Assembly: GCA_003233055.1 (NCBI GenBank)
Contig: QIKP01000065.1
Location: 1-33,355 of the forward strand
Source of the DNA: Planctomycetaceae bacterium
GTDB taxonomy: Bacteria > Planctomycetota > Planctomycetia > Pirellulales > Lacipirellulaceae
Direction of reading: 5' to 3'
DNA: 33,355 bases
The position numbers and the translations under genes were made by a program. How positions within the stretch are numbered: position 1 is the first letter of the stretch; each line of letters opens with the position of its first letter. This document shows positions 25,089-33,293 of this stretch, in pieces. The notes under the pieces were generated by a model. The model made no database searches, had not been told where the DNA came from, and saw only the letters and a program-made list of their open reading frames with translations.

Positions 25089-25922
25089 ATGAATCTGATT
25101 GGTAAGATTTTCGTTGTCATCATCGTTGTGCTGAGCCTCCTTTTCATGGGCCTCGCGATGGCGGTTTACTCGACCCACAAGAACTGGCTCGCTGCGGTCA
25201 ATGACCAAAAGGACGAGATCAACATGCTCCGGTCCGAGCACGAGCAGAACACAAGCAAGTACCGACTGGCCGAAAGTAACTTTCGACTAGAGATCGACTC
25301 GGCCGAACAACAGGTTCGGAAGCTAGAAAGCGAACGCGTCGCGTTGGTTGCGCGGAACGATGTGATTCAGACCGAAGTGAACGAACTCAAGCAAGCCAAC
25401 CGCGACGCGACCGCCGCGGTATCGTCGACCCAAGAGAATAACTCGCAACTGGCGAGGGAGAACGTCGGCCTGCAAACGGAGATTATTTCTGCGCAGGAAG
25501 CCTCCGACGCCGCATTCGCCAAAACTCTCGTGGCGACGAGCCAATTGCACGACGCAGCGGTCAAGCTCAACCAAGAGATCGAGCGCAACGCCCAGTTAAC
25601 CGAGCAGGTGGCCGGCATGACAACGGTCATGCGTCGCCACGACCTCAACCCCGCCACCCGCCCGGGCGACGTCAAGCCACGGGTGGATGGCTACGTGAGC
25701 GACATTACTCGCCGTGCCGGTTCGGAATCGATTGAAGTCACGATCGGGGCCGACGATGGATTAAAGCGAGGGCATACGCTCGAAGTCTACCGCGGCGGGA
25801 AGTACCTGGGCCGCGCCGAGGTCCTCCAGACCACCCCCGACCGGGCTGTCGCCCGCATCATTCCTAGCCTCAAGAAGTGGCGTATCCAGGAGGGCGACCG
25901 TGTCGCAACCCGACTTAACTAA
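25089..25922 (+). CDS. Membrane-anchored coiled-coil protein of unknown function
   Basis: A 277-aa protein with one N-terminal membrane helix (about 6-27), a long coiled coil (about 38-185, regular heptad-like Glu/Gln/Leu spacing with KLESERVALVARND and similar), and a C-terminal beta-rich domain (about 195-277: GYVSDITRRAGSESIEVTIGADDGLKRGHTLEVYRGGKYLGRAEVLQ). That last domain resembles the small beta-barrels of MreC or of the FlgT C-terminal region, which bind other envelope proteins. It likely projects out of the cytoplasm. ATG 25089 was chosen by homology-like start and GGAGG at 25071-25075, though 13 bases is a long spacing. Its stop lies inside the next gene, which is coupled to it. Confidence 0.75.
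   Translation: MNLIGKIFVVIIVVLSLLFMGLAMAVYSTHKNWLAAVNDQKDEINMLRSEHEQNTSKYRLAESNFRLEIDSAEQQVRKLESERVALVARNDVIQTEVNELKQANRDATAAVSSTQENNSQLARENVGLQTEIISAQEASDAAFAKTLVATSQLHDAAVKLNQEIERNAQLTEQVAGMTTVMRRHDLNPATRPGDVKPRVDGYVSDITRRAGSESIEVTIGADDGLKRGHTLEVYRGGKYLGRAEVLQTTPDRAVARIIPSLKKWRIQEGDRVATRLN
25888..25893 (+). promoter_or_regulatory. Strong ribosome-binding site inside the preceding gene
   Basis: A perfect AGGAGG six bases before GTG 25900, inside the last codons of the coiled-coil gene. It sets the start of the 65-aa gene and supports its being real and translated, even though it overlaps its neighbour by 23 bases. Confidence 0.7.
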
Positions 25923-26097
25923 CTCGCCGCGCGGCATGGTCGCGCAAAAACCGAAAAGCAACATCTACACCGCATTGCTGGGAGTGGCGGCGATAGCGCT
26001 GCTGATTGGGTGCCTGTTGCTGGCGATCGAAATCAGCCGTTACGCGGGGGACGCCGGTAGCTCCGGATGGTTTGGTGCCATTCGGGGCCCAGTCTAG
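25900..26097 (+). CDS. Small single-pass membrane protein (65 aa)
   Basis: A short protein with a polar N terminus (MSQPDLTNSPRGMVAQKPKSN), one membrane helix at about 23-46 (YTALLGVAAIALLIGCLLLAIEI) and a short Gly/Ser tail. It begins at GTG 25900, overlaps the end of the coiled-coil gene by 23 bases in another frame, and has an ideal AGGAGG at 25888-25893. Such tight coupling suggests that it forms a complex with the coiled-coil membrane protein. The function is unknown. A small inverted repeat, GGGGCC at 26084-26089 and GGCCCC at 26100-26105, spans its stop, without a T-run. Confidence 0.7.
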   Translation: MSQPDLTNSPRGMVAQKPKSNIYTALLGVAAIALLIGCLLLAIEISRYAGDAGSSGWFGAIRGPV

Positions 26098-26134
26098 CAG
26101 GCCCCGCCCAACGCCCCAGACAACACAATGCCCC

Positions 26135-27010
26135 TTACAATTCTGTGCCGCAGCGGTTGCAAAATCGGGCCGACGGGTCGACTTCCAGGTGTTCGCACCG
26201 GGCGCACCTCTTCAGCGGTTGTCTCGGGCCCCCTTGAGCGAGGACTTCCGCGCCGAAGACGCCGGTCGGCACGATGATGATCGCATAGCCAAAGAGCATG
26301 ACGACCGCTGCCAGCATTTGGCCCGGTATCGTTTGCGGCGCAATATCGCCGTAGCCAACCGTCGTCATGGTAACGATGGCCCAATAGACGCTCCGAGGAA
26401 TGCTATCGAAGCCGCTCTTCTCCTGCTCATGCTCGAGCAAGTACATGACCGTCCCAAGGATGACGATCGTGCAGAAGATCACCGATAGAAACACCGTGAT
26501 CTTCGGCCAAGTTCTCCGTAGCGCGACCATCAGCAGGTTCGCCTCGGTCACATGTTGCCCCATCTTAAAAACGCGAAAGACCCGCAGCAGTCGGAGCGTG
26601 CGAATGGTCGCCAAAACGCGCGTCTCGATAGAAAACAATCCGAGATAGGTTGGCAACAGCGCGAGAATATCGACGACCCCAAAGAAGCTAAAGACGTATT
26701 GCGACGACCGGCGGACGCAGGCCAACCGGGCGATCAGCTCCAGGCTAAAGAGCAGCGTGATGGCCCATTCGAGAGTTCGAAGCCCTGCGTCCAGTTGAGG
26801 GTGCATCTTGTGAAGCGAGGCATCGTCCACGCTTTCGAGCATCACCACCACGACGCTCAGCAGGATGACCATGAGCAGGCCAACATCAAACGCCTTGCCG
26901 GCAGGGGTCTCGGCCTCGAAGATCACCTCGTACCATCGGCGCTGCCAAGCGGCGGGGCCAGGGCCCAGCCTGCGGGTGTCGGGCCGTTGGGGAACATCGG
27001 AGCGATTCAT
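26135..27010 (-). CDS. Voltage-gated potassium channel with C-terminal zinc ribbon
   Basis: A 291-aa six-helix channel subunit. S1-S4 form a voltage sensor: S4 carries regularly spaced charges R131, R137, R140, R143, R146 and K149 in RVLATIRTLRLLRVFRVFK. The pore follows with the K+ selectivity filter TVGYGD at residues 217-222 and an S6 helix (MLAAVVMLFGYAIIIVPTGVF). The C terminus ends in a short zinc ribbon, C269-x2-C272 and C284-x2-C287 (CARCEHL...FCNRCGTEL). KvAP-like prokaryotic channels usually lack this. It would tetramerise in the inner membrane. ATG 27010 starts the protein. It converges on the 65-aa gene with a gap of 37 bases. Confidence 0.92.
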   Translation of the reverse strand: MNRSDVPQRPDTRRLGPGPAAWQRRWYEVIFEAETPAGKAFDVGLLMVILLSVVVVMLESVDDASLHKMHPQLDAGLRTLEWAITLLFSLELIARLACVRRSSQYVFSFFGVVDILALLPTYLGLFSIETRVLATIRTLRLLRVFRVFKMGQHVTEANLLMVALRRTWPKITVFLSVIFCTIVILGTVMYLLEHEQEKSGFDSIPRSVYWAIVTMTTVGYGDIAPQTIPGQMLAAVVMLFGYAIIIVPTGVFGAEVLAQGGPRQPLKRCARCEHLEVDPSARFCNRCGTEL

Positions 27011-27150
27011 GACACGTCGAGTGTAGCGAAGTGGCCCGCTTCGACCAACGGCGACTTGTTGCCCCCCCTCTCACCCCGTAGCAGTCGGTGCAGGAACGGG
27101 CTTGCGAGTGGCTGAGTAGTCTTGAATTTGGGTTGGAAGATTTGGTTGAG

Positions 27151-27574
27151 AGGCTTGGTTTTTCTCGACGTTCGGAGCCGGGAATTTTCTGACGCAAAGA
27201 CGCCAAGGAGCGGTTGGCAAACTGCGCAACCGTTCATGAAGTCCAAGATAAGAAGGAACCACGAATCCTACGAATAGCCGCGGAGGACGTCTCTCTAGAG
27301 CAGTGATCACTCGGATGTTCCGCTAAGGCAATCGTTTGACGCTGAAATAGCAGCGCCGTGACCGGAACATGCGTGTGCGGCTCGGCTCGCACTAGCCCCG
27401 ACCAAGCTTGGTCGGGGCTAGAACGCTTGGTCGGGGCTGGGGCCTTCCTCTGCCGTTATTCGTGAGATTCGTTCGATTCGTGGTTGCTACTTTGGACCGG
27501 GAACAACCCGCCCCTGTTTCTTTGCGCCTTCGCGCCTTTGCGTGAGGCTTGGTTTTCTCGACGTTCGGAGCCGG
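27151..27574. repeat. Composite repeat element: direct and inverted modules
   Basis: Direct repeat: bases 27151-27181 recur at 27545-27574 with a one-T difference (AGGCTTGG, T-run, CTCGACGTTCGGAGCCGG). Inverted pair 1: ACGCAAAGACGC at 27192-27203 against GCGCCTTTGCGT at 27532-27543, one mismatch. Inverted pair 2: the 19 bases from AACCACGAATC at 27257 match the reverse complement of 27467-27485 at 17 of 19 positions. The layout is a nested, roughly symmetric structure centred near 27400, as in MITE-like elements or large RNA hairpins. Confidence 0.75.
27392..27421. repeat. Perfect 30-bp palindrome plus a third half-copy
   Basis: CTAGCCCCGACCAAG at 27392-27406 is followed directly by its exact reverse complement to 27421, with no loop. 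A further half, CTTGGTCGGGGCT, repeats at 27426-27438. It lies in the middle of repeat cluster 2. It might bind a dimeric protein or form a cruciform; there is no T-run for a terminator. Confidence 0.9.
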
Positions 27575-27685
27575 CTACGAACATCGAGGGCCGGGAAGCG
27601 TTGGGCTGGAAGCCCGACCTACAGGCTGTGGCGGTTCTTGGCGGTTCAAAAAAAGCGACTTTGCAATCGTCCTGCGTTGCCCCTC

Positions 27686-30600
27686 TCACTTCGCAGAATC
27701 CGACTCCTTTTCGAGGTAGCTTTGGAGCGTTTCCCAGTCGACCGGGACTTGCTCGATCCGGCTAAGCAGGCTGTCTTCCTCTTGATGGTGGCGGCGGCAT
27801 CGCCGGAGGACCGTTACCTCCTCCTCGAGCGCTGCAACCCAGTCCGGAACATCAAGCCCCGCGCCACACGGCTCGTCAACGAGGGTAGCAATCTCTTGCT
27901 CCAATTCCTTAAACTCACGATTGCCGGTCTCGGAATCGACCGCCTGAATGGCCGGAGCAACCAGCGCCCGAAGCCGATCGACCGCGAGCGAACGGGTGAA
28001 TCGTTCGCCCAACCGCTCGGCAATCGTCGGGAGCCTCATTCCGTACTGTTCGGAGAGTTGGTGAAATCTCTTGAGGTAGTGGTCGGCAGCATCGGCCGTC
28101 CTCTCGGCAACCGCCTCTCGCCACATTTGAGCCGCCGTGTCGCGTCGCTGGCGAATAAGGATCTCATGAGCGAGGAAGACCGGTTTCATGTTCCACGCGC
28201 TGCGGTCATAGTTCGCCCGCAGCCGCAGGAAGTCGACAAATGCATGGAGCAGCTCGCCATGGTCCGACTGCGTCGTCGTGGCGTTGTAGTCGCGATACTC
28301 GCGGTAATTTTCGACGACCGACTCGATGGCGATCGCCAGCATCTCGACCGCTTCCTCGCGGGGAATACGACCCCCGATTTCTTCGAGGAGAGGTGCCAGC
28401 TCCTCCGGTGATTCGAGTTCCTGGTTCGAGAGCCAGACCATGGTCCCTTGATGTAGAATCGACCGCAAATTCCCAAGGCTAAGGAATCGCTGGGTGAAGA
28501 GCCCATGGCCGTAGCGCTCCACAAATCGGACAAACCGGCGCCAGTCCTCCTCGTCGGTCAGTTTTTCGACGACGCTTAGCCGCACTGTTCGGCTATGGGT
28601 TAACCAACGTCCTAGCTGCGATTCGGTAAGGTCCTGGAGCGCTTCGACGAGCATGTTGTCACTGGGACGCGAGGCATCGTCCGCCGTTTTTTGGCCATCC
28701 CAGGAGTCTGCCGAAGTCACCACGCATCGGACGAGCGCTTGGTAGCCAGTTTCGAACAACCGATCGTACTCGGTAATCGCCCCTTGCCCGACGGAGTGCT
28801 CGATCTCCATGCGTTGCGCGACTTCGAGAAGCTGAAAGGTCTCTTTGACAAGACCCAGCCGAGGAAGCCAGCCGAGCAGGTCGTGAATCAGCCCATGCAG
28901 CGCGCGTGCCTTGACGATGCGTCGTGGGCTCCCCCCTCTCGAAAGAGGCACGTAGAGCAACTCTTGCTGAACGAGCGACTCCGTGAAGCCCGACCAATGT
29001 TGCGAAACAGTCGCGGCGTCGCCGGTCAACACGGCGCGCAGGATCTCGATAGTCAGGTCGATAGGGGAAGTGGGAGAACCCTCGGGGCGGGGCGATGCCG
29101 TACCGGCAGCCGCCCGAAGTAGCCGCCCCGCATCGGACATCTGGACACTCGTCGAAATGATCTGCTCGAGAAGCGACTCGAGCATCATTCGGCGGCGATC
29201 GTACTCGACCATCGACTCGTGCGACCCTCCCGGCGGCGGAACGCGATGCTGATGGACCTCCTCGAGGAGCTGGATGAGCTGCGTATAGCGAGAAACGGCT
29301 TCGCGATGCCAGGCATCCAATTGCTCGCGCCGCTCGGCATCGCCGTGGGCGTCCCAGGCAGTCGCCGTCTGTTTCCAGAGGTGGGCAACCGTGTTGAGAA
29401 ACGCCAGCCGCTCACGAAGCCGCTGCGATTCTTCCTCCAACTCGTAGTCCGTTTCGTCCTCGCCCGGATCGTAAATCGCCGAGTCCATTCCGTCGTCGGT
29501 GCTATCGCGATAGGTTACATCCTCGTAGGCAGCACGAAACAGGTTGTCGAGTTCATCGCCTTCCTCTTCGTCCCCCTCGAAATCGGCATCGTATTTTTCA
29601 TCGTCCGGGTAGGGGAGCTCCTCGTCGAACATCTCGTCGTCGTCCATCTCGTCGTCGAGCCCTGCCGGGAGGTCGCCGTTGCCTCGGTTTCGCGCACGAC
29701 CTAATTCAAACTGCGGAACGTGCCAATACGCTTCGGCGCTCGATTCGAGTTGGGCAAAGAACCGGGTGACGATGGCCCACGGATCGCCCAACGCCCTGGC
29801 TTCCCGATCGGTCGGTGATCGGTCGCGTGCCGGGGAGGCTTGGGCCTCCACGCTGCGTAGCCAACGGAGCGCCAGAGGATGAAAAGAGGCGTCGCCTTCT
29901 TCGAGCGGCGTGTAGTCGACCTGGCTGATCCATTGCATCATCAGCGCCATCGATGCGACGAGGTCGTCTTTGTCGAGCAGTCCCTCGATTACTAGTTGAA
30001 ACGCTTTGGAGGTATCAAACTGGTCGACAAAAAGGGCCCAAAACTTGACGTCCCCCGACGCCGCCCCGGCCTTGTGCCAAGCATTCAGCGCCCCGGCAAC
30101 CAGGTTCGTGGAGATTTCAATCTCCTTGGCAACGAGCGGCTTCACTCCACTCACCTGGGCGGCCCCGAAGGCATCCCACCAATCGGAGAGCTGCGTCAGC
30201 CGGGTGGAGAACTTTTTTTCCAACTCGGCATCGTCCCTTGCCGCCGCTTCGGCCCACGCACGCGAGCAGAGATCGAGCGTCTGCTCCACAATCTGAATCA
30301 AGTCGTCGACTCGATAATCACGCACCGTATTTTCGATCGCCGGAAACAGGCTGTAGTTCGCTCCAAAGCCGAGGATGTTCCAAGGATCGACCAGCGCGCC
30401 GCACTCAATCCCCCGATTCAGCAGGTCGGTAATTTCGTCCAAATATCCGGCCACATCGGAGAGTCGTCGGCGATCGATGGCGTAGTGGCCTGCCGTCAGT
30501 CGGCAGTAGATCTCGCACAGCATCCGAGCCGACGCGACCCGCACCGAGCGGGCCTCGGCAAGCGATGCGTCGGCGTAACCCATCCGCGCGTAGACCTGCG

Positions 30601-31753
30601 CCAAATGAACCCGTTGCAACTGGACAGCGCGGCGACGGGCCAACTCTTGATTCAATCCTTGCCGGGCTACACCGAATGACTGTCGCATTTGCTTGGCTTC
30701 TTCACGGAGTCGCTGCCCATGGTCTCCCTCCGTTCGCTCGAGCAATTGCGAGTAAAAGCTATCCCGGTATCCGGCGATCTGCGGCAGCAGCGTTGCCAGG
30801 GTCACGTCCGACCCATGGCACTGGGGCCCGTTACCGCTGGTGCCCGACGCCATGAGTAAGGTTCCGGCTAAAACGGCAGCCGCTTCGTAGAGGAGTTCGT
30901 CCTTTTCTCGTCCGAGCGATTCGGCGTTTTCGACGCGCGCGAGCAGGGAGTCGATCGCCAGCGGTTGCAGGATGAATCGGCGATAGTAGCCCTTGTTGTC
31001 GATCCGATTCGGGTCCCATTGCCCAAAATGGTAGTTGGGGCGCTTGTTCACCGGGTGGTCGAAGTCGTAAGCACGTGGGTCGAGTGCCAATTCTTCCAGC
31101 AACTCGGGGTCGAACCAAGCGTCGGCGAGCAAGTCGGCAGGGGTCGAGCGCAGGATGTCGAGTGTCTGGCGAATGATCGGCTCATACGGCCCCGCTCCCA
31201 CTCCTGCCGACTTGATGTAAAGGGGCAACGGAGCGACCCACTCGTGCCGATAGGGCTCAATTTTCTGTGTTTCGAGTGTCGCAACGGGACGATAACCGAT
31301 GTAGTTATCCAGCGTGTTCCAAGCGGCAGGAACAATGCGTTCGATCTCGTCCCACGGGGCTCCCTCCGCGAGAACGGCCTCGAAAACCCGCCCCAACAGG
31401 AGAGGCCGCCACAACTGACCCTCCGAGCGATGCCAAAGCAAGTCTCGGTGGAATTGGCGGTAACGAGGAAGCATCTCCTCTCGCACCAAGCGGACGACCG
31501 ACTCGACCTGGGCGATCTCAGCAAAAGCCCCTCCGCTGCGATGCAGTTCCGTCGCGGCTCCGCTAATCCAATCGAATAACGCGTCGAGTGTTTTTGCGCC
31601 AGGCTCGTGGTGATTTTCCACGACCCGGTAAAGCTCGTTGAGATTCTCCAAGAAGAGGGCATCCGTTGCCCCCGCAGAAAAGTTAAGATAGCCAACCACT
31701 TCGTGAAGCCGAGCCTGATCGGCCGCATCAGGTTCGATAGAAACCGTACTCAT
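27686..31753 (-). CDS. Very large cytoplasmic protein of unknown function (1355 aa)
   Basis: The largest gene here. The protein has no signal peptide and no membrane helix, and reads as mostly alpha-helical with helical-repeat-like stretches (many Leu/Ala-rich amphipathic segments, e.g. RRRAVQLQRVHLAQVYARMGYADASLAEARSVRVASARML). In the middle, residues about 693-775 are extremely acidic (runs of D and E with DEMDDDEMFDEE and EGDEEEGDELDN), then the helical pattern resumes. I recognise no enzyme motif or family. ATG 31753 was chosen; a TTG at 31795 in frame would add 14 residues. The gene is expressed divergently from a secreted beta-propeller gene, with a hairpin between. No Shine-Dalgarno is visible. 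Codon use looks like its neighbours, so it is probably a native lineage-specific gene. Confidence 0.85.
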   Translation of the reverse strand: MSTVSIEPDAADQARLHEVVGYLNFSAGATDALFLENLNELYRVVENHHEPGAKTLDALFDWISGAATELHRSGGAFAEIAQVESVVRLVREEMLPRYRQFHRDLLWHRSEGQLWRPLLLGRVFEAVLAEGAPWDEIERIVPAAWNTLDNYIGYRPVATLETQKIEPYRHEWVAPLPLYIKSAGVGAGPYEPIIRQTLDILRSTPADLLADAWFDPELLEELALDPRAYDFDHPVNKRPNYHFGQWDPNRIDNKGYYRRFILQPLAIDSLLARVENAESLGREKDELLYEAAAVLAGTLLMASGTSGNGPQCHGSDVTLATLLPQIAGYRDSFYSQLLERTEGDHGQRLREEAKQMRQSFGVARQGLNQELARRRAVQLQRVHLAQVYARMGYADASLAEARSVRVASARMLCEIYCRLTAGHYAIDRRRLSDVAGYLDEITDLLNRGIECGALVDPWNILGFGANYSLFPAIENTVRDYRVDDLIQIVEQTLDLCSRAWAEAAARDDAELEKKFSTRLTQLSDWWDAFGAAQVSGVKPLVAKEIEISTNLVAGALNAWHKAGAASGDVKFWALFVDQFDTSKAFQLVIEGLLDKDDLVASMALMMQWISQVDYTPLEEGDASFHPLALRWLRSVEAQASPARDRSPTDREARALGDPWAIVTRFFAQLESSAEAYWHVPQFELGRARNRGNGDLPAGLDDEMDDDEMFDEELPYPDDEKYDADFEGDEEEGDELDNLFRAAYEDVTYRDSTDDGMDSAIYDPGEDETDYELEEESQRLRERLAFLNTVAHLWKQTATAWDAHGDAERREQLDAWHREAVSRYTQLIQLLEEVHQHRVPPPGGSHESMVEYDRRRMMLESLLEQIISTSVQMSDAGRLLRAAAGTASPRPEGSPTSPIDLTIEILRAVLTGDAATVSQHWSGFTESLVQQELLYVPLSRGGSPRRIVKARALHGLIHDLLGWLPRLGLVKETFQLLEVAQRMEIEHSVGQGAITEYDRLFETGYQALVRCVVTSADSWDGQKTADDASRPSDNMLVEALQDLTESQLGRWLTHSRTVRLSVVEKLTDEEDWRRFVRFVERYGHGLFTQRFLSLGNLRSILHQGTMVWLSNQELESPEELAPLLEEIGGRIPREEAVEMLAIAIESVVENYREYRDYNATTTQSDHGELLHAFVDFLRLRANYDRSAWNMKPVFLAHEILIRQRRDTAAQMWREAVAERTADAADHYLKRFHQLSEQYGMRLPTIAERLGERFTRSLAVDRLRALVAPAIQAVDSETGNREFKELEQEIATLVDEPCGAGLDVPDWVAALEEEVTVLRRCRRHHQEEDSLLSRIEQVPVDWETLQSYLEKESDSAK

Positions 31754-31852
31754 TCGGCCGCCGCAGTGAGGGGGAATTAATTCGGTACGAAGCAAGTGCT
31801 AGCGGAAAATGGAGGGCTCGGCATCCTCATTGTTCTCAGCCCGCAATGTAAG

Positions 31853-31890
31853 CGATGCCCCTCCCCTGAATCTAGGGTTCAGGGGCATCG
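31853..31890. promoter_or_regulatory. Hairpin between two divergent genes
   Basis: CCCCTGAA at 31863-31870 pairs with TTCAGGGG at 31878-31885 around a 7-base loop. After a five-base bulge, CGATG at 31853-31857 pairs with CATCG at 31886-31890. It lies 100 bases from the start of the 1355-aa gene and about 30 bases before the TATAAT of the propeller gene. With no T-run, an operator or leader structure is more likely than a terminator. Confidence 0.5.
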
Positions 31891-31920
31891 CCACTTCGTG
31901 CAAGCAGCGAGATTTGTGAC

Positions 31921-31926
31921 TATAAT
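31921..31926 (+). promoter_or_regulatory. -10 box of the beta-propeller gene
   Basis: A perfect TATAAT lies 71 bases upstream of ATG 31998. The -35 region is weak (GTGCAA at 31898-31903 is the only candidate at 17 bases), so an activator or another factor may help. Confidence 0.45.
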
Positions 31927-31997
31927 GGGGTTTTCGGCCTTCTGGTTGCCGCGAGAGCGGCCCCTTCCTTTAGAATCCTTCCGTCGGCTCACCGAAT

Positions 31998-33293
31998 ATG
32001 CCCACCTTAAGAATGATGTTGCTTCCATCCGCTCTTCTCGCGCTCTGCGTCAGTTTGGCGCTGGTACCTTTTGCTAAGGCAGGTGGTGGGCTTGTCGCCT
32101 ACGACCAGGCGATGCGCCTCGGGCTAACGCGAGCATGGTTCTCACAGACGCAGCTTGACCGTTCGCAACACCAGGTCGAGAATGCCGTGCTGCATGGCAA
32201 GCAGATCTTGGTGCTCACCTCCGCAGGCACGTTACACACCATGGAAGCCGAGACGGGACGCACCGTCTGGATCGCGCGCCGGGGGAATCCGAAGTATCCG
32301 AGTCTCGGCCCCGCCGTGAGCGAAACCCACGTCGCCATGGTCAACGGCAGTCAGCTTTTCATACTCCGAAAAAACGATGGCCGAGAAGTCGGGACACGCC
32401 TATTGAAGGGAAGCGTGGGAGGTGGTCCTGTGCTCACCGAAGAGCACGTTTACGTGCCGCTGTTGAGCGGAAAAATGGAAGGCCACGCGATCGACGACAG
32501 CAAAAGATCCGCATGGCCCTACGCCTCCATCGGGCGGATTTTCGATGCGCCTACCGCCTCCGCCCACCATGTTGTCTGGTCGACCGATCGAGGCTACTTG
32601 TACGTCGCCAGTGCCGGGGAGACCGAAGCTCGCTATCGCTTCGAGGCGACGGGCCGGATTGCCCCCCGACCCGCCATTCGCGACGGCGTGATTTATGCCT
32701 CCTCTTCAAGCGGTTACGTCTATGCAATACAAGAAATACAGGAAGGGGTGGGGACTCAAAAGTGGCGATACTCCACGGGCGAAGTCATCACCCGTTCGCC
32801 AGCAATCTTCGGAGACCATGCCTACGTCACAACCGAAAATTCAACGCTGCATTGCCTCAACGCAAACACCGGCACCCTCGTCTGGAAGGCACCCAACGTG
32901 GCGCAACTGGTCGGAGCGAGCAAGTCGCGTGTCTATGGCCTGGATCGGAGTGGAAATCTCACCCTCTTCGACAAAGCAACCGGCCTGTTTCAGGGACGTT
33001 TAGCGACGAGTGGTAGCACGTCGGCCATTCTCAACAACCGAAGCGACAGGCTCTATCTCATGAGCCGATCAGGCTTGATCCAATGCCTCCACGAGATCGA
33101 CTCGGTCGAGCCCTTCCTCCATGACGAACAGCCTGCAGAGGCGGAGCCGGAAAAAAAGCCTGACGGACCGGCACCAGCCGAAAAAGAACCCGAAGATTTA
33201 GCCAAAGAGGCACCAGCCGACGAAGCCGACCCTTTTGGTGGCGAGGCGGACGACGAAGACCCCTTTGGAGCCGGAGACCCCTTCGAATTCTAA
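31998..33293 (+). CDS. Secreted PQQ-type beta-propeller repeat protein with acidic DPF tail
   Basis: A 431-aa exported protein. The signal peptide is residues 1-28 (MMLLPSALLALCVSLALVPFAKA). Residues about 55-375 form a beta-propeller of PQQ-like repeats, each with a pattern such as LHTMEAETGRTVWIARR, LHCLNANTGTLVWKAP and LTLFDKATGLFQGRL. BamB has the same fold, but its partner-binding context is not shown here. The tail from about 380 is rich in Glu, Pro and Ala and ends in repeated DPF motifs (ADPFGGEADDEDPFGAGDPFEF), a kind of tail I associate with planctomycete proteins. The role is unknown; binding or scaffolding is likelier than quinoprotein catalysis. The gene is complete, followed by 62 non-coding bases to the end of the window. 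Confidence 0.85.
   Translation: MPTLRMMLLPSALLALCVSLALVPFAKAGGGLVAYDQAMRLGLTRAWFSQTQLDRSQHQVENAVLHGKQILVLTSAGTLHTMEAETGRTVWIARRGNPKYPSLGPAVSETHVAMVNGSQLFILRKNDGREVGTRLLKGSVGGGPVLTEEHVYVPLLSGKMEGHAIDDSKRSAWPYASIGRIFDAPTASAHHVVWSTDRGYLYVASAGETEARYRFEATGRIAPRPAIRDGVIYASSSSGYVYAIQEIQEGVGTQKWRYSTGEVITRSPAIFGDHAYVTTENSTLHCLNANTGTLVWKAPNVAQLVGASKSRVYGLDRSGNLTLFDKATGLFQGRLATSGSTSAILNNRSDRLYLMSRSGLIQCLHEIDSVEPFLHDEQPAEAEPEKKPDGPAPAEKEPEDLAKEAPADEADPFGGEADDEDPFGAGDPFEF

Larger units (their letters stand above)
27011..27685. other. Non-coding stretch filled with repeats (repeat cluster 2)
   Basis: About 675 bases with no supportable gene. Much of it is made of repeat modules listed separately: a near-identical 30-31-base direct repeat at both ends, inverted ACGCAAAG and AACCACGAAT modules, and a central perfect palindrome. 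Similar modules fill the 11954-12374 gap. Confidence 0.6.

Noticed and set aside
27392..27421. Palindrome as an intrinsic terminator of the 1355-aa gene
   Set aside because: It is about 265 bases past the stop codon and has no T-run on either strand.
27542..28411. Plus-strand open frame at the end of the 1355-aa gene
   Set aside because: It runs from repeat DNA into the antisense of the large gene and shows no motif or start signal.
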